From assembly GCF_019597925.1 (NCBI RefSeq), contig NZ_CP080442.1, positions 2,026,001-2,090,000 of the forward strand: a stretch of DNA of 64,000 nucleotides, written 5' to 3'. Each line of letters begins with the position of its first letter. Position 1 is the first letter of the stretch. The notes under the pieces were generated by a model that saw only the letters and a list, made by a program, of their open reading frames with translations, had not been told where the DNA came from and did no database searches. The DNA is from [Clostridium] scindens. GTDB lineage: Bacteria; Bacillota; Clostridia; Lachnospirales; Lachnospiraceae. Positions 8,387 through 16,479 of this stretch are shown one piece after another. A program made the position numbers and the translations under genes.

Positions 8387-9235
8387 CTAGCCCTCCTTTC
8401 TTTCCTTCATATATTCTTCCAGTGAACGCTTCCATTCCGGCATCTCGTACACATCGATGATCCGCAGGATGAAGTTGTCAAGCACCGCGTAGGCAGGCCT
8501 TTCGGAAGATAGATCCGATTCGCTGGTCGGCACTGCCTTAAGGCTGCCTTCCTTGCCGGAAAATCTCAGAATCTCCTGGGCGAATTCAAAGCGGCTGCAC
8601 ACGCCCTTGCAGGTGACGTGGTAAGTGCCATACTCATTGGTCCGGATCAGATACAGGATAATTCTTGCCAGATCCTTTGCGCTGGTCGGCGAGCCAAACT
8701 GGTCGGATGCCACTGCAAGCGTCCTTCCTGCTTCCGCTGCATCAAGTACTTTTGTGACGAAATTATTCCCTCGTCCATAGACCCAGTTGCTCCTGATGAT
8801 GAAGTGCTTATGGGTAAACTCTTTTACATAGTTCTCCCCTGCTCTTTTAGAGCGGCCGTACACTGTCCTTGGATTGGTATCGTCAAACTCGCTGTAGGGA
8901 GTCTTGCTCATCCCGTCAAATACGTCGTCGGTAGACAGCTGGACCATCTTAGCCCCTACTTTGCGCGCCACGATGCTTAAGTTGCGCGCGCCCAGCGCAT
9001 TGACACGGTAAGCCAGTTCTGGCTCCCTCTCGCATACTTCCGTGTCCGTGACCGCCGCACAGTTAATAATAACATCCGGACGGTTGATCTCGCCAAAATT
9101 CAGCACCTCGTCCGTTTCTGTTATATCCAGTTCGTCCTTGTCCGTGTTGAACACTTCTACTTCTAATGGATTCAGGACTTCATTAATCGCAGTTCCTATC
9201 TGTCCGGAGGAACCGACTATCCAGATTTTGATCAT
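8387..9235 (-). CDS. RmlD-like dTDP-4-dehydrorhamnose reductase family protein (extended SDR)
   Basis: A 282-residue NAD(P)H-dependent reductase or epimerase. The N-terminal Rossmann loop is IVGSSGQIG and the catalytic tyrosine/lysine pair is YGRSKRAGE near residue 145; VQLSTDDVFDG supplies the serine/threonine region. The fold and motifs fit RmlD, which makes dTDP-rhamnose, but no rmlA, rmlB or rmlC lies nearby, so the substrate is uncertain. The ATG at 9235 is chosen over an upstream one at 9283 because AGGAGG lies 8 nt before it and the upstream segment overlaps the hairpin at 9261-9288. Probably co-transcribed with the symporter. Confidence 0.8.
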   Translation of the reverse strand: MIKIWIVGSSGQIGTAINEVLNPLEVEVFNTDKDELDITETDEVLNFGEINRPDVIINCAAVTDTEVCEREPELAYRVNALGARNLSIVARKVGAKMVQLSTDDVFDGMSKTPYSEFDDTNPRTVYGRSKRAGENYVKEFTHKHFIIRSNWVYGRGNNFVTKVLDAAEAGRTLAVASDQFGSPTSAKDLARIILYLIRTNEYGTYHVTCKGVCSRFEFAQEILRFSGKEGSLKAVPTSESDLSSERPAYAVLDNFILRIIDVYEMPEWKRSLEEYMKERKEG

Positions 9236-9260
9236 TCTAACACCCTCCTTGGCATAGTAA

Positions 9261-9295
9261 AAGCGTTGATTAGTGTAAATCAACGCTTTTTTCTT
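9261..9295. terminator. Hairpin between small membrane protein and RmlD-like gene
   Basis: A perfect 10-bp inverted repeat (9261-9270 with 9279-9288) around an 8-nt loop. On the minus strand it is followed by TTTTACTAT, so it can terminate the small membrane-protein transcript; on the plus strand it is followed by a better run, TTTTTTC, though no plus-strand gene precedes it. Confidence 0.55.
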
Positions 9296-9351
9296 CTCTC
9301 ACGGAGGCTATTATATCAATTTCTTTTTCCTGTGTCAACAAATGTTGAAAT

Positions 9352-9654
9352 CTATAGGTTCTTCCACACTTCCGCCACGTCCAGATCCGTCGTGATCTCC
9401 TGGACGATACGGTCGCTGCTTACGCTTTTTACGGTAATCCCATTATTATCCATGGCTACAAATGCTGCAAAAAGCATAAAGCACAGGAATAGGCGCAGTC
9501 CAAACGTGCCCGGCGCCATCTCCTCCTCATCTCCGTACAGCCTTGCATAGGCGAACTTGTACCTTGGATGGACTGCCGGCGGCGAATTTCTGTCACTGTA
9601 TAAGGAACGGGTTTCCTCCAGAAGCTGGCGTCTTCGTTTTTCCGAATCGTTCAT
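9352..9654 (-). CDS. Small single-span membrane protein of unknown function
   Basis: A 100-residue protein I do not recognise. The first 50 residues are charged and probably cytosolic (NDSEKRRRQLLEETRSL). One hydrophobic helix follows at about residues 53-70 (LRLFLCFMLFAAFVAMD), then about 30 residues that would lie outside the membrane. There is no signal-peptidase or lipoprotein motif. The ATG at 9654 has AAGGA 8 nt upstream; an ATG at 9663 lies on that site. It stands alone after the his operon and before a hairpin. The clean ribosome-binding site and protein-like composition support it as real. Confidence 0.65.
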   Translation of the reverse strand: MNDSEKRRRQLLEETRSLYSDRNSPPAVHPRYKFAYARLYGDEEEMAPGTFGLRLFLCFMLFAAFVAMDNNGITVKSVSSDRIVQEITTDLDVAEVWKNL

Positions 9655-9734
9655 GCTGATCATCCTTTCTTACTTATGTAACAATCATAGCCTAAGAAAG
9701 TATATGCATGACCCATGCCTGTTCATTCCTGTTT

Positions 9735-11021
9735 CTAACGGTCCGCCAGTTCTTTTATGATATCTTCCCAACTGATGCCCTTTTCAACCATTAGCACCAT
9801 AGCATGGTACAGGAAATCGGCCATCTCGTATTTTACCTCTTCCGGATTCGGGTTCTTGGCAGCGATCACTATCTCAGTGGCTTCTTCTCCCACCTTCTTC
9901 AATATCTTGTCGATTCCCTTGTCAAACAGGTAGTTGGTATAGGAGCCCTCTTTTGGGTTCTCCCTCCGGTCTACGATCGTGTCGTACACCGCTTCAAACA
10001 CTTGGAGAGGATTGGTCTCGTCATAATCGTTGCCTACCAGCGGCTGGAAAAAGCAGGTAGGATTGCCTGTATGACAAGCCGCCCCGATCTGGTCCACTTT
10101 TGCAAGCAAGGTGTCGTAGTCGCAGTCGATGGTCAGGGACTTGACATACTGGAAATGTCCGCTGGTCTCCCCCTTGGTCCACAGTTGCTGCCTGCTGCGG
10201 CTATAGTAGGTCATCTTTCCCGTTTTAATGGTTTTATAGAAAGCCTCCTCGTTCATATATGCCAGCATCAGGACTTCCTGGGTCTTATAGTGCTGTACGA
10301 CCACCGGGATCAGCCCCTGCTCATTCGTCTTGAACTGGGAGAATTCCATCATGCTTTCAAAAGATGTCATCTTAATCTCCTCCTGGCCGCATTTTTCCTT
10401 GAATTCCACGAAATCCATATCCGTCTGGCTGACAAACTTTCCAGAGAGGCCTTTGACTCCCGGGCATTTCAATATCTTGAACAGTTCCGGCTCCTCCATA
10501 GTGTCGGTTACGATCACGCAGGGCACCTCCGTCACATTCATAACAGAATTGAGATCCAGGCGATGCATGAATATGATCTCGCTGCTATAGTCATTGATCA
10601 GGTGCTGATGCTTGAACAGCGCGTCAAAGTCATTCAAGGACACCGCTATTTTCTCCTTTCCGAAGCGCTTCGCGGCATCCTCGATCAGCTTCACGCTGTC
10701 CGGCTTGGAGAAATTCAGCATGGCGCGCTTGGCACCTGCATACAGAATCTTCTTAATATCTTCCTGCCTTCTGATATTTCCGCCTGCAACCATGGGAATC
10801 CGTATCATGCGGTTCATCCGCTTCATCAGGTCTATCGCCTCGTCATGCTCCTCGTCCGAATCAGAGAGGTCGAAGACCAGCAGTTCGTCAGCCCCGTGGT
10901 CGCTGTAATATTTTGCAAGCCCGACGACGTCATCTGTCATTACCGTATCGTCGTCGAACCATTTTACCGCTTTGCCGCCTGCAATGAATATGCAGGGAAT
11001 CAATCTTTTATAACTCATCAT
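9735..11021 (-). CDS. hisIE: HisF-like domain fused to HisI-HisE (phosphoribosyl-AMP cyclohydrolase / phosphoribosyl-ATP diphosphatase)
   Basis: A 428-residue fusion about twice the length of normal HisIE. Residues 1-215 align with the HisA/HisF barrel, but the HisF catalytic aspartates are replaced (Phe12 at the Asp11 position; Asn130 at the Asp130 position) and the second phosphate loop is not recognisable. Residues about 221-330 are HisI with the zinc cysteines Cys300, Cys316 and Cys323 (DCDYD, ACHTG, TCFF). Residues about 340-428 are HisE (VGEEATEIVIAAKN, ADFLYHAMVL). It hydrolyses phosphoribosyl-ATP and opens the ring in cytosolic histidine synthesis. AAAGGAGG precedes the start. Last gene of the his operon, 14 nt after hisB. 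The front domain may be structural or regulatory; a true HisF must be elsewhere. Confidence 0.9.
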   Translation of the reverse strand: MMSYKRLIPCIFIAGGKAVKWFDDDTVMTDDVVGLAKYYSDHGADELLVFDLSDSDEEHDEAIDLMKRMNRMIRIPMVAGGNIRRQEDIKKILYAGAKRAMLNFSKPDSVKLIEDAAKRFGKEKIAVSLNDFDALFKHQHLINDYSSEIIFMHRLDLNSVMNVTEVPCVIVTDTMEEPELFKILKCPGVKGLSGKFVSQTDMDFVEFKEKCGQEEIKMTSFESMMEFSQFKTNEQGLIPVVVQHYKTQEVLMLAYMNEEAFYKTIKTGKMTYYSRSRQQLWTKGETSGHFQYVKSLTIDCDYDTLLAKVDQIGAACHTGNPTCFFQPLVGNDYDETNPLQVFEAVYDTIVDRRENPKEGSYTNYLFDKGIDKILKKVGEEATEIVIAAKNPNPEEVKYEMADFLYHAMVLMVEKGISWEDIIKELADR

Positions 11022-11035
11022 TTATGCCGCCTCCT

Positions 11036-11623
11036 TTATAGGCTCCCTTTTGTAGTCCATGCTTCCTGAATCCTTGGCTCAGGTAGCGTTGCCATGTCCA
11101 GTGCTTTTCCAAAACTCTTAAACAGCGCCTCTGCCATGTGATGGCTATTCTCCCCATCCAGAATGCGAAGATGGATATTCATCTTCGCGCTGTAGGACAC
11201 TGCATAGAAGAATTCTTTGATCATCTCCGTATCCATATCGCCGATACGCTCTGCTGTAAACTCAGATTGGAACCTGAGATAGGGCCTTCCCGAGAGATCC
11301 ACGGCGCATAAGGCCAGCGTCTCATCCATCGGCAGCATGAAATGCCCATAGCGCCGGATTCCCGCCTTGTCGCCGATGGCCTCAAGGATTGCCTGTCCCA
11401 GGACGATCCCTGTATCTTCTATGGTATGATGGCAGTCCACGTCCAGATCTCCCTTAACCTTCACCGTCAGATCGAATAATCCATGCCTGGCAAATCCATC
11501 CAGCATGTGATCAAAAAATCCAACTCCTGTGTCGATCTGCGTCTTTCCCGTGCCATCCAGATTCAGCGTAAGAGCAATATCCGTCTCTTTCGTAGTTCTT
11601 GTACAACTGGCTGTTCTATTCAT
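11036..11623 (-). CDS. hisB: Imidazoleglycerol-phosphate dehydratase
   Basis: Sixth step of histidine synthesis: dehydrates imidazole glycerol phosphate to imidazole acetol phosphate with a di-manganese centre. The 195-residue length is normal for the monofunctional enzyme. Metal-binding motifs DTGVGFFDHML (residues about 31-41), DCHHTIEDTG (about 62-71) and the second-half ENSHHMAEALFK repeat are intact. AGGGGG lies 8 nt before the ATG. It sits between hisD and the hisIE fusion in the operon. No histidinol-phosphatase domain is attached, unlike the E. coli bifunctional protein. Confidence 0.97.
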   Translation of the reverse strand: MNRTASCTRTTKETDIALTLNLDGTGKTQIDTGVGFFDHMLDGFARHGLFDLTVKVKGDLDVDCHHTIEDTGIVLGQAILEAIGDKAGIRRYGHFMLPMDETLALCAVDLSGRPYLRFQSEFTAERIGDMDTEMIKEFFYAVSYSAKMNIHLRILDGENSHHMAEALFKSFGKALDMATLPEPRIQEAWTTKGSL

Positions 11624-11658
11624 GCTTCTAGCCCCCTGTCTTCGTATTTTACATCCGT

Positions 11659-12948
11659 CTATTCAAAGCGGACTTTGATGGAATTAGCGTGGGCAGTCAG
11701 CTGCTCCGCCTTCGCAAAGTCCTCGATATCCTCATGGATTGCCTCCAGCGCGTTTCTGGAGTATGCAATGATGCTTGATTTCTTGATAAAATCATCCACC
11801 GACAGCGGCGAGAAGAACTTGGCCGTGCCATTGGTCGGCAGTACATGGTTTGGTCCGGCAAAATAGTCTCCCAGCGGCTCGCTGGAATATTCGCCGATAA
11901 AGATAGCGCCTGCATTGCGGATCTTTGTCATCACGTCATAAGGATCCTTCGTCTGTATCTCCAGGTGCTCGGACGCGATCTCGTTTGCGGTCTCAATGGC
12001 GTCCTCCATGGAATCCGCGATCAATATGTAGCCGTAATTGTCAAGAGACTTGCTGATAATCCCGCTTCTTGGCAGTTCTTTTAAGAATGCGTCAACCTGG
12101 TCCGATACCTGTTCTGCCAGTTCCTCGCTTGTGGTTACCAGGATCGCGGAAGCCAGCTCATCGTGCTCTGCCTGCGACAGAAGATCCGCCGCCACATATC
12201 TGGGATTGGCAGATTCATCCGCGATCACCAGGATCTCGCTTGGGCCTGCAATGGCGTCAATGCTTACGTGGCCATACACGGCTTTTTTCGCCAGAGCCAC
12301 ATAGATATTGCCCGGGCCAACGATCTTGTCCACCTTCGGAATGCTCTGGGTTCCATACGCCAGCGCGCCGATTGCCTGGGCTCCGCCCACCTTGTAGATG
12401 GCAGTAGCGCCTGCCTCATGGGCGGCGACCAGGGTATTCGGGGTGACTTTCCCGTCCTTATCCGGCGGCGTCACCATAATAATCTCTTCTACGCCTGCCA
12501 CTTTCGCAGGCATGATGTTCATCAGCACGGAGGATGGGTATACTGCTTTTCCGCCCGGCACGTATACGCCTACCCGCTTAAGCGGCGTTACCTTCTGTCC
12601 CAGCATGGTCCCGTCCGGCTTGCTGTCAAACCAGCTGTACTGCCTCTGCTTCTCATGGTAAGCCTCTATATTCTTGAGGGCCTTTCGGATAATCTCCACC
12701 AGTGCCGGGTCAGCCAGTTCATAGGCTTCCTTTATCTCATCTTCCGTTACCTTGATATTCGCGGCGCTGATGACTGCCTGGTCAAACTTACGCGTATAGT
12801 CAAAGACCGCCTCGTCCTTTTCTCTTTTGACGCGCGCGAGGATCTCTGCTACTCCTTTTTCGTACTCCCCATAATTGTTGGGGCTTCTCTTCAGCAGGTC
12901 TTCCAGAAGATTTTGTCTTGTATTCGCATCTAAACGTTGTATTCTCAT
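11659..12948 (-). CDS. hisD: Histidinol dehydrogenase
   Basis: Zinc- and NAD-dependent enzyme for the last two oxidations, L-histidinol to histidine. The 429 residues match the family. Visible features are YVPGGKAVYPSSVLMN (about 130-145), the NAD/zinc region GPGNIYVALAKKAVYG and IAGPSEILVIAD (about 215-250), LSQAEHDELASAILVT with the zinc-ligand Gln/His (about 260-275), and AGPNHVLPTNGTAKF near the C-terminus. GAGG precedes the ATG. Third gene of the operon, 18 nt after hisG. Confidence 0.97.
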   Translation of the reverse strand: MRIQRLDANTRQNLLEDLLKRSPNNYGEYEKGVAEILARVKREKDEAVFDYTRKFDQAVISAANIKVTEDEIKEAYELADPALVEIIRKALKNIEAYHEKQRQYSWFDSKPDGTMLGQKVTPLKRVGVYVPGGKAVYPSSVLMNIMPAKVAGVEEIIMVTPPDKDGKVTPNTLVAAHEAGATAIYKVGGAQAIGALAYGTQSIPKVDKIVGPGNIYVALAKKAVYGHVSIDAIAGPSEILVIADESANPRYVAADLLSQAEHDELASAILVTTSEELAEQVSDQVDAFLKELPRSGIISKSLDNYGYILIADSMEDAIETANEIASEHLEIQTKDPYDVMTKIRNAGAIFIGEYSSEPLGDYFAGPNHVLPTNGTAKFFSPLSVDDFIKKSSIIAYSRNALEAIHEDIEDFAKAEQLTAHANSIKVRFE

Positions 12949-12966
12949 GATAGCCTCTTCCTTTCT

Positions 12967-13608
12967 TTATATCGCGATCTGCGCGCGCAATCTGGTAAGA
13001 AGGGATTTGATCCGCTCGCTTTCCATACGCATGCTCACCGGATTGACGATCATCCTTGCAGATAGCGGGCACACTTCTTCCAGTACCTCCAGACCATTTT
13101 CCTTCAACGTGGAGCCTGTCTCCACAATATCCACGATCACTTCCGACAGCCCCACGATGGGCGCCAGCTCGATGGAGCCGTTCAGCTTGATGATCTCCAC
13201 GGTCTGATGCTTGGTATTATAGAAATAATCCTTCGCGATATTCGGATATTTGGTGGCTACCCGGATCAATTCATGATGCTGCAGAAGCGGCGCTGCCTCC
13301 TTATGCCCGCAGACGCACATCTTGCATTTTCCATATCCCAGATCCAGAACTTCATGAACCTTGCGGCCCTCTTCCAGAATCGTGTCCTTCCCTACCACGC
13401 CGATATCGGCAGCGCCGTATTCGACATAAGTGGGCACATCCGGCCCCTTCGCGAGGAAGAAGCGAAGCTTCAGTTCCTCATTGGTGAAGATCAGCTTCCG
13501 GGACTCCTTATCCTTCATCTCCTCGCAGGTAATACCGATTTTTTCAAACAGTTCCAGCGTCTGGTTCGCCAGACGTCCTTTTCCCAAAGCAAATGTCAAG
13601 TATCTCAT
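12967..13608 (-). CDS. hisG: ATP phosphoribosyltransferase, short form catalytic subunit
   Basis: First step of histidine synthesis: joins ATP and PRPP. At 213 residues it is the short HisG, without the C-terminal regulatory domain, and needs HisZ, which is encoded immediately upstream (7 nt gap). Landmarks are TFALGKGRLANQT at the N-terminus, YGAADIGVVGKD (about 62-73) and the PRPP-binding loop IVDIVETGSTLKENGL (about 160-175). GGAG precedes the start. Feedback inhibition by histidine is expected to act through HisZ. Confidence 0.97.
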   Translation of the reverse strand: MRYLTFALGKGRLANQTLELFEKIGITCEEMKDKESRKLIFTNEELKLRFFLAKGPDVPTYVEYGAADIGVVGKDTILEEGRKVHEVLDLGYGKCKMCVCGHKEAAPLLQHHELIRVATKYPNIAKDYFYNTKHQTVEIIKLNGSIELAPIVGLSEVIVDIVETGSTLKENGLEVLEEVCPLSARMIVNPVSMRMESERIKSLLTRLRAQIAI

Positions 13609-13615
13609 ATTCGGT

Positions 13616-14869
13616 CTAACTCCTATCTGTGCTATTCACGATCTTATGCTCTCCGGTGACCAGATTAATCATGGTGATCTCGCCAGATTTCTTTATATAA
13701 ATCAGGTTTCCGGCATAGTATTCTTTTCCATATTCTACATACTCCTCCAGCAGCTTGCCTTTGGATTTCTTGATCAGTTCCGTATTCTTAGCCTTCCGGC
13801 GAAAATCTTTGGCAAGGGCAATGGCTTCCCGCTGCTTTCCCTCATCATAGAGGATCAGCGTATTCTTCCTGGTATAAACGATGCGAACCTTCTGACGGAT
13901 CAGGGCGTTCATCAGTTCATCGATCACGATGACAAAGCCGATGGATGCGGATTCCTTGCCGAACTTCTCAAGCAGATGGTCATAGCGGCCTCCCTTGACG
14001 ATGGCATCCCCGGTGCCAAAGGTATAGCCCCGGAAGATAATGCCGGTATAGTATCCGTAGGTTCCGCTCATGCTTAAGTCGAAGGTCACGAATTTCTCCA
14101 CGCCATAGAGTTTCAAGGTATCATAGATCTTTTCCAGCCTTTTTACTGCCATCACGCCCTTGGAATTCGGCGCGATGTTCTTCGCCTGCGCCAGGATATC
14201 GATCCCGCCTACCAATTCATTCAAGGCCGAAAACGCTTCCTTGGAGCTTCTCTTTACCTGAATGCTGTCCAGGAACTCTTCCACGCCAAAATAATTCCGG
14301 TTATTGATCAATTCCCGTACGCGCAGTTCCGCCTCCTCATCCAGGCAGGCATCCTCTATCAGGCTCTGGAAAAAGTCTACATTGCCTACGCTTAACTGGA
14401 ATTCCTTAAGGCCGATGGTCAGCATAGACTCGATCACCAGCGCCAGCATCTCCGCATCCGCCTCCACGGAATCGTCTCCCATCAGTTCCGCGCCCATCTG
14501 GGTGGTTTCCCGCAGACGTCCCTGATAGTTGGAATGGTTGACGAAGGTGCTGCCGGTATAGCAAAGCCGGATTGGCAGTTCCTCATCCTGAAACAGCGTG
14601 GCCGCCGCACGGGCTATGGACGGGGTGATATCCGGCCTGAGGGCCAGCGTATTCCCGTCTTTATCGAAAAATTTATACAGCTCGTTGGAAGGAACGGTTC
14701 CAATCTCTTTGCGGAACACATCAAAATATTCAAACGTAGGCGTCTGGATATCATGATACCCATATAAGTGGAATACCTTTTTGATACGTCCTTCCAATGC
14801 TAGTTTTTTCCCACATTCTACATTATATATATCTCTGACTCCTTCCGGAGTATGTAATAATTTCTTCAT
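13616..14869 (-). CDS. hisZ: ATP phosphoribosyltransferase regulatory subunit (HisRS paralogue)
   Basis: A 417-residue class II histidyl-tRNA-synthetase-like protein that binds and activates short HisG and carries the histidine feedback site. It begins LLHTPEGVRDIYN and has the motif-2-like RLCYTGSTFVNH and GRLRETTQMGAELMGDDS. The first signature of real HisRS is altered and the C-terminal anticodon-binding part differs, which together with its place directly before short hisG makes HisZ more likely than HisS. GGAGG lies 4 nt from the ATG. First gene of the operon, driven by the promoter at 14933-14961, with a leader of about 55 nt. Confidence 0.92.
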   Translation of the reverse strand: MKKLLHTPEGVRDIYNVECGKKLALEGRIKKVFHLYGYHDIQTPTFEYFDVFRKEIGTVPSNELYKFFDKDGNTLALRPDITPSIARAAATLFQDEELPIRLCYTGSTFVNHSNYQGRLRETTQMGAELMGDDSVEADAEMLALVIESMLTIGLKEFQLSVGNVDFFQSLIEDACLDEEAELRVRELINNRNYFGVEEFLDSIQVKRSSKEAFSALNELVGGIDILAQAKNIAPNSKGVMAVKRLEKIYDTLKLYGVEKFVTFDLSMSGTYGYYTGIIFRGYTFGTGDAIVKGGRYDHLLEKFGKESASIGFVIVIDELMNALIRQKVRIVYTRKNTLILYDEGKQREAIALAKDFRRKAKNTELIKKSKGKLLEEYVEYGKEYYAGNLIYIKKSGEITMINLVTGEHKIVNSTDRS

Positions 14870-14932
14870 ATATCCTCCAAATTCATATATCCTTTACGCT
14901 TTAGCGTGCTACCATGTTAAAAACTCTATTGA

Positions 14933-14961
14933 ATTATAAGCATTTTCCTACTCTTTGTCAA
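14933..14961 (-). promoter_or_regulatory. Consensus sigma-A promoter of the his operon
   Basis: Minus strand TTGACA (14956-14961), 17-nt spacer, TATAAT (14933-14938): a perfect match to the housekeeping consensus. The -35 overlaps the last codons of recU. A small 5-bp hairpin follows in the short leader near 14896-14907. No T-box or other known leader fits in the space. Confidence 0.85.
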
Positions 14962-15496
14962 GTTCCTCCCGCAACTCCAGATCCAGATTCATAGCGTCCA
15001 GATAGGGGACGTAGCAGCCCCTCATAAATTCCAGGAAGAATCTGGAGTCCAGCTCGTCGAACCGGAAGCTTTTTCTGCCGCCTTCTTTTGCCCGCATCCA
15101 GAATCTGTGGAGTTCCTCGAACCGCATATAGTACAGAATATTCCTGGATGTATAGTAGATCAGGATAAAGGCGATTCCTCCCTGCTTCTCGAATTCCTCC
15201 ATGAACGTCACCTGATGTTCATGAATATTCTGAAGCGGAAATGTCTCCGCCACGCATTCCTTGGCGTCAAAGCATGCCGGTATCCCCTGAACGGCGCCAA
15301 TATAGTCGATGGTGCTCCTCTGGTCGAAGTAGGCCAGCGTAATCTGCCTGTGCTCCTTGTCCATCTTTACCGGAGTGATGGGCGTCGGTATCTTCTGCAT
15401 CAGGGCAAGCCCTTTTTCCAGATACCATTCATTGGTCCGGTTGACCATCTCTTCTAATGTTGAACCTCTAAGGCCTCTTGAATTCCATGTTCCCAT
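14948..15496 (-). CDS. recU: Holliday junction resolvase RecU
   Basis: Endonuclease that cuts four-way DNA junctions in recombination and repair; the Firmicute counterpart of RuvC. The 182-residue protein shows RGLRGSTLEEMVNRTNEWY at the start, the PD-(D/E)xK-type core STIDYIGAVQGIPACFDAKE (about 80-100), then FPLQNIHEHQVTFM and GGIAFILIYY. AAAGGAG lies 5 nt before the ATG at 15496. It overlaps the pseudouridine synthase gene by 43 nt, so it is translationally linked to it. In Bacillus recU sits beside a penicillin-binding protein gene; that is not the case here. Confidence 0.92.
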   Translation of the reverse strand: MGTWNSRGLRGSTLEEMVNRTNEWYLEKGLALMQKIPTPITPVKMDKEHRQITLAYFDQRSTIDYIGAVQGIPACFDAKECVAETFPLQNIHEHQVTFMEEFEKQGGIAFILIYYTSRNILYYMRFEELHRFWMRAKEGGRKSFRFDELDSRFFLEFMRGCYVPYLDAMNLDLELREELDKE

Positions 15497-16455
15497 GTTG
15501 TCTCCTTTATCAGTCTCCAGAATAGAGGCGGAACCTTGGCTGTAAAAGTCATCCCAGATAGTTCATCCAAAGGCGCCTCCATCCGGGGAAGTTCCATCTG
15601 ATATGCATGCAGCTGCTGGGCACTTGCCTGATAGCGTTCCTTAAACTGCCGGTTCCATCCTGCATCGCCGTATTTATAGTCCCCCAGAAGGGGATGCCCC
15701 TTGGAAGCAAGGTGCGCCCGAATCTGATGGGTACGCCCGGTGATCAGATGCACCTTTAGCAGGGTCATCTCCTGGTTGTATGCAATTGGAACATATTCCG
15801 TCTCGATCGGCGTATCCCCTGCCTCCTCTATCGTAACCTTGTTGGTATTTTCATTTTTGGCAAGATAGCCGTAGATATGCTCCCGTCTGCGAATCTCGCC
15901 CTTTACAAAGCAAAGATAGTATTTTTTCAGGGTCCTGTCCTTGAAAAGCCTTGCCATGGCCTGCAGCCCTATCAGACTCTTTCCTGCCACGATCAGGCCG
16001 CTGGTATTCCGATCCAGGCGGTTGCAGATGGAGGGGCGGAATGTCCGCAATTCCTCCTGCGTGATGCTCCCTTCTGCAAGCAGATAGGCGATCACATGCT
16101 CCACCATGGACACATCGTCCTTTGCGGCCTTCTGGGACAGCATCCCCGCAGGCTTATTGATAAATAGGACATTGGCATCCTCATAAATGATATCCAGATC
16201 CACGGATACCTGGTACTCTTCTTTGATAGGTGCCAGGCCGGCAAACTTCCCAATCGTGTCATCCGCCAGAAACAGCTTCACGCTGTCCCCTACGCCTAAC
16301 TTCTCATTTCCTGTTGCCTTCTTGCCGTTGAGCACGATATTCTTCTTGCGCAGCATCTTATATAAGAAACTTCCCGGGGCCTTGGCGAGATATTTTTTTA
16401 AGAACTTATCCAGCCTCTGGCCTGCTTCATTCTGGCTAATTATTATTTCTTTCAT
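15454..16455 (-). CDS. RluC/RluD-family 23S rRNA pseudouridine synthase
   Basis: A 333-residue RNA pseudouridine synthase. An S4 RNA-binding domain occupies about residues 5-75 (AGQRLDKFLKKYL, LNGKKATGNEKLGVGD) and the RsuA/RluA catalytic domain follows. The catalytic aspartate lies in NRLDRNTSGLIVAGK, where the usual HRLD histidine is Asn. GRTHQIRAHLASKGHPLLGDYKYG is the conserved second motif. AAAAGGA precedes the ATG at 16455; a GTG at 16476 is further up. The nearest relative looks like RluC, but the target uridines cannot be read from sequence. Confidence 0.88.
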   Translation of the reverse strand: MKEIIISQNEAGQRLDKFLKKYLAKAPGSFLYKMLRKKNIVLNGKKATGNEKLGVGDSVKLFLADDTIGKFAGLAPIKEEYQVSVDLDIIYEDANVLFINKPAGMLSQKAAKDDVSMVEHVIAYLLAEGSITQEELRTFRPSICNRLDRNTSGLIVAGKSLIGLQAMARLFKDRTLKKYYLCFVKGEIRRREHIYGYLAKNENTNKVTIEEAGDTPIETEYVPIAYNQEMTLLKVHLITGRTHQIRAHLASKGHPLLGDYKYGDAGWNRQFKERYQASAQQLHAYQMELPRMEAPLDELSGMTFTAKVPPLFWRLIKETTWEHGIQEALEVQH

Positions 16456-16479
16456 AGTAGTCCTTTTCAGAAACACTCA

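Noticed and set aside
14870..14932. T-box for histidine in the hisZ leader
   Set aside because: GGTAGCACGC faintly resembles the T-box bulge, but only about 55 nt of RNA precede the gene, too short for a specifier stem, and no terminator is present.
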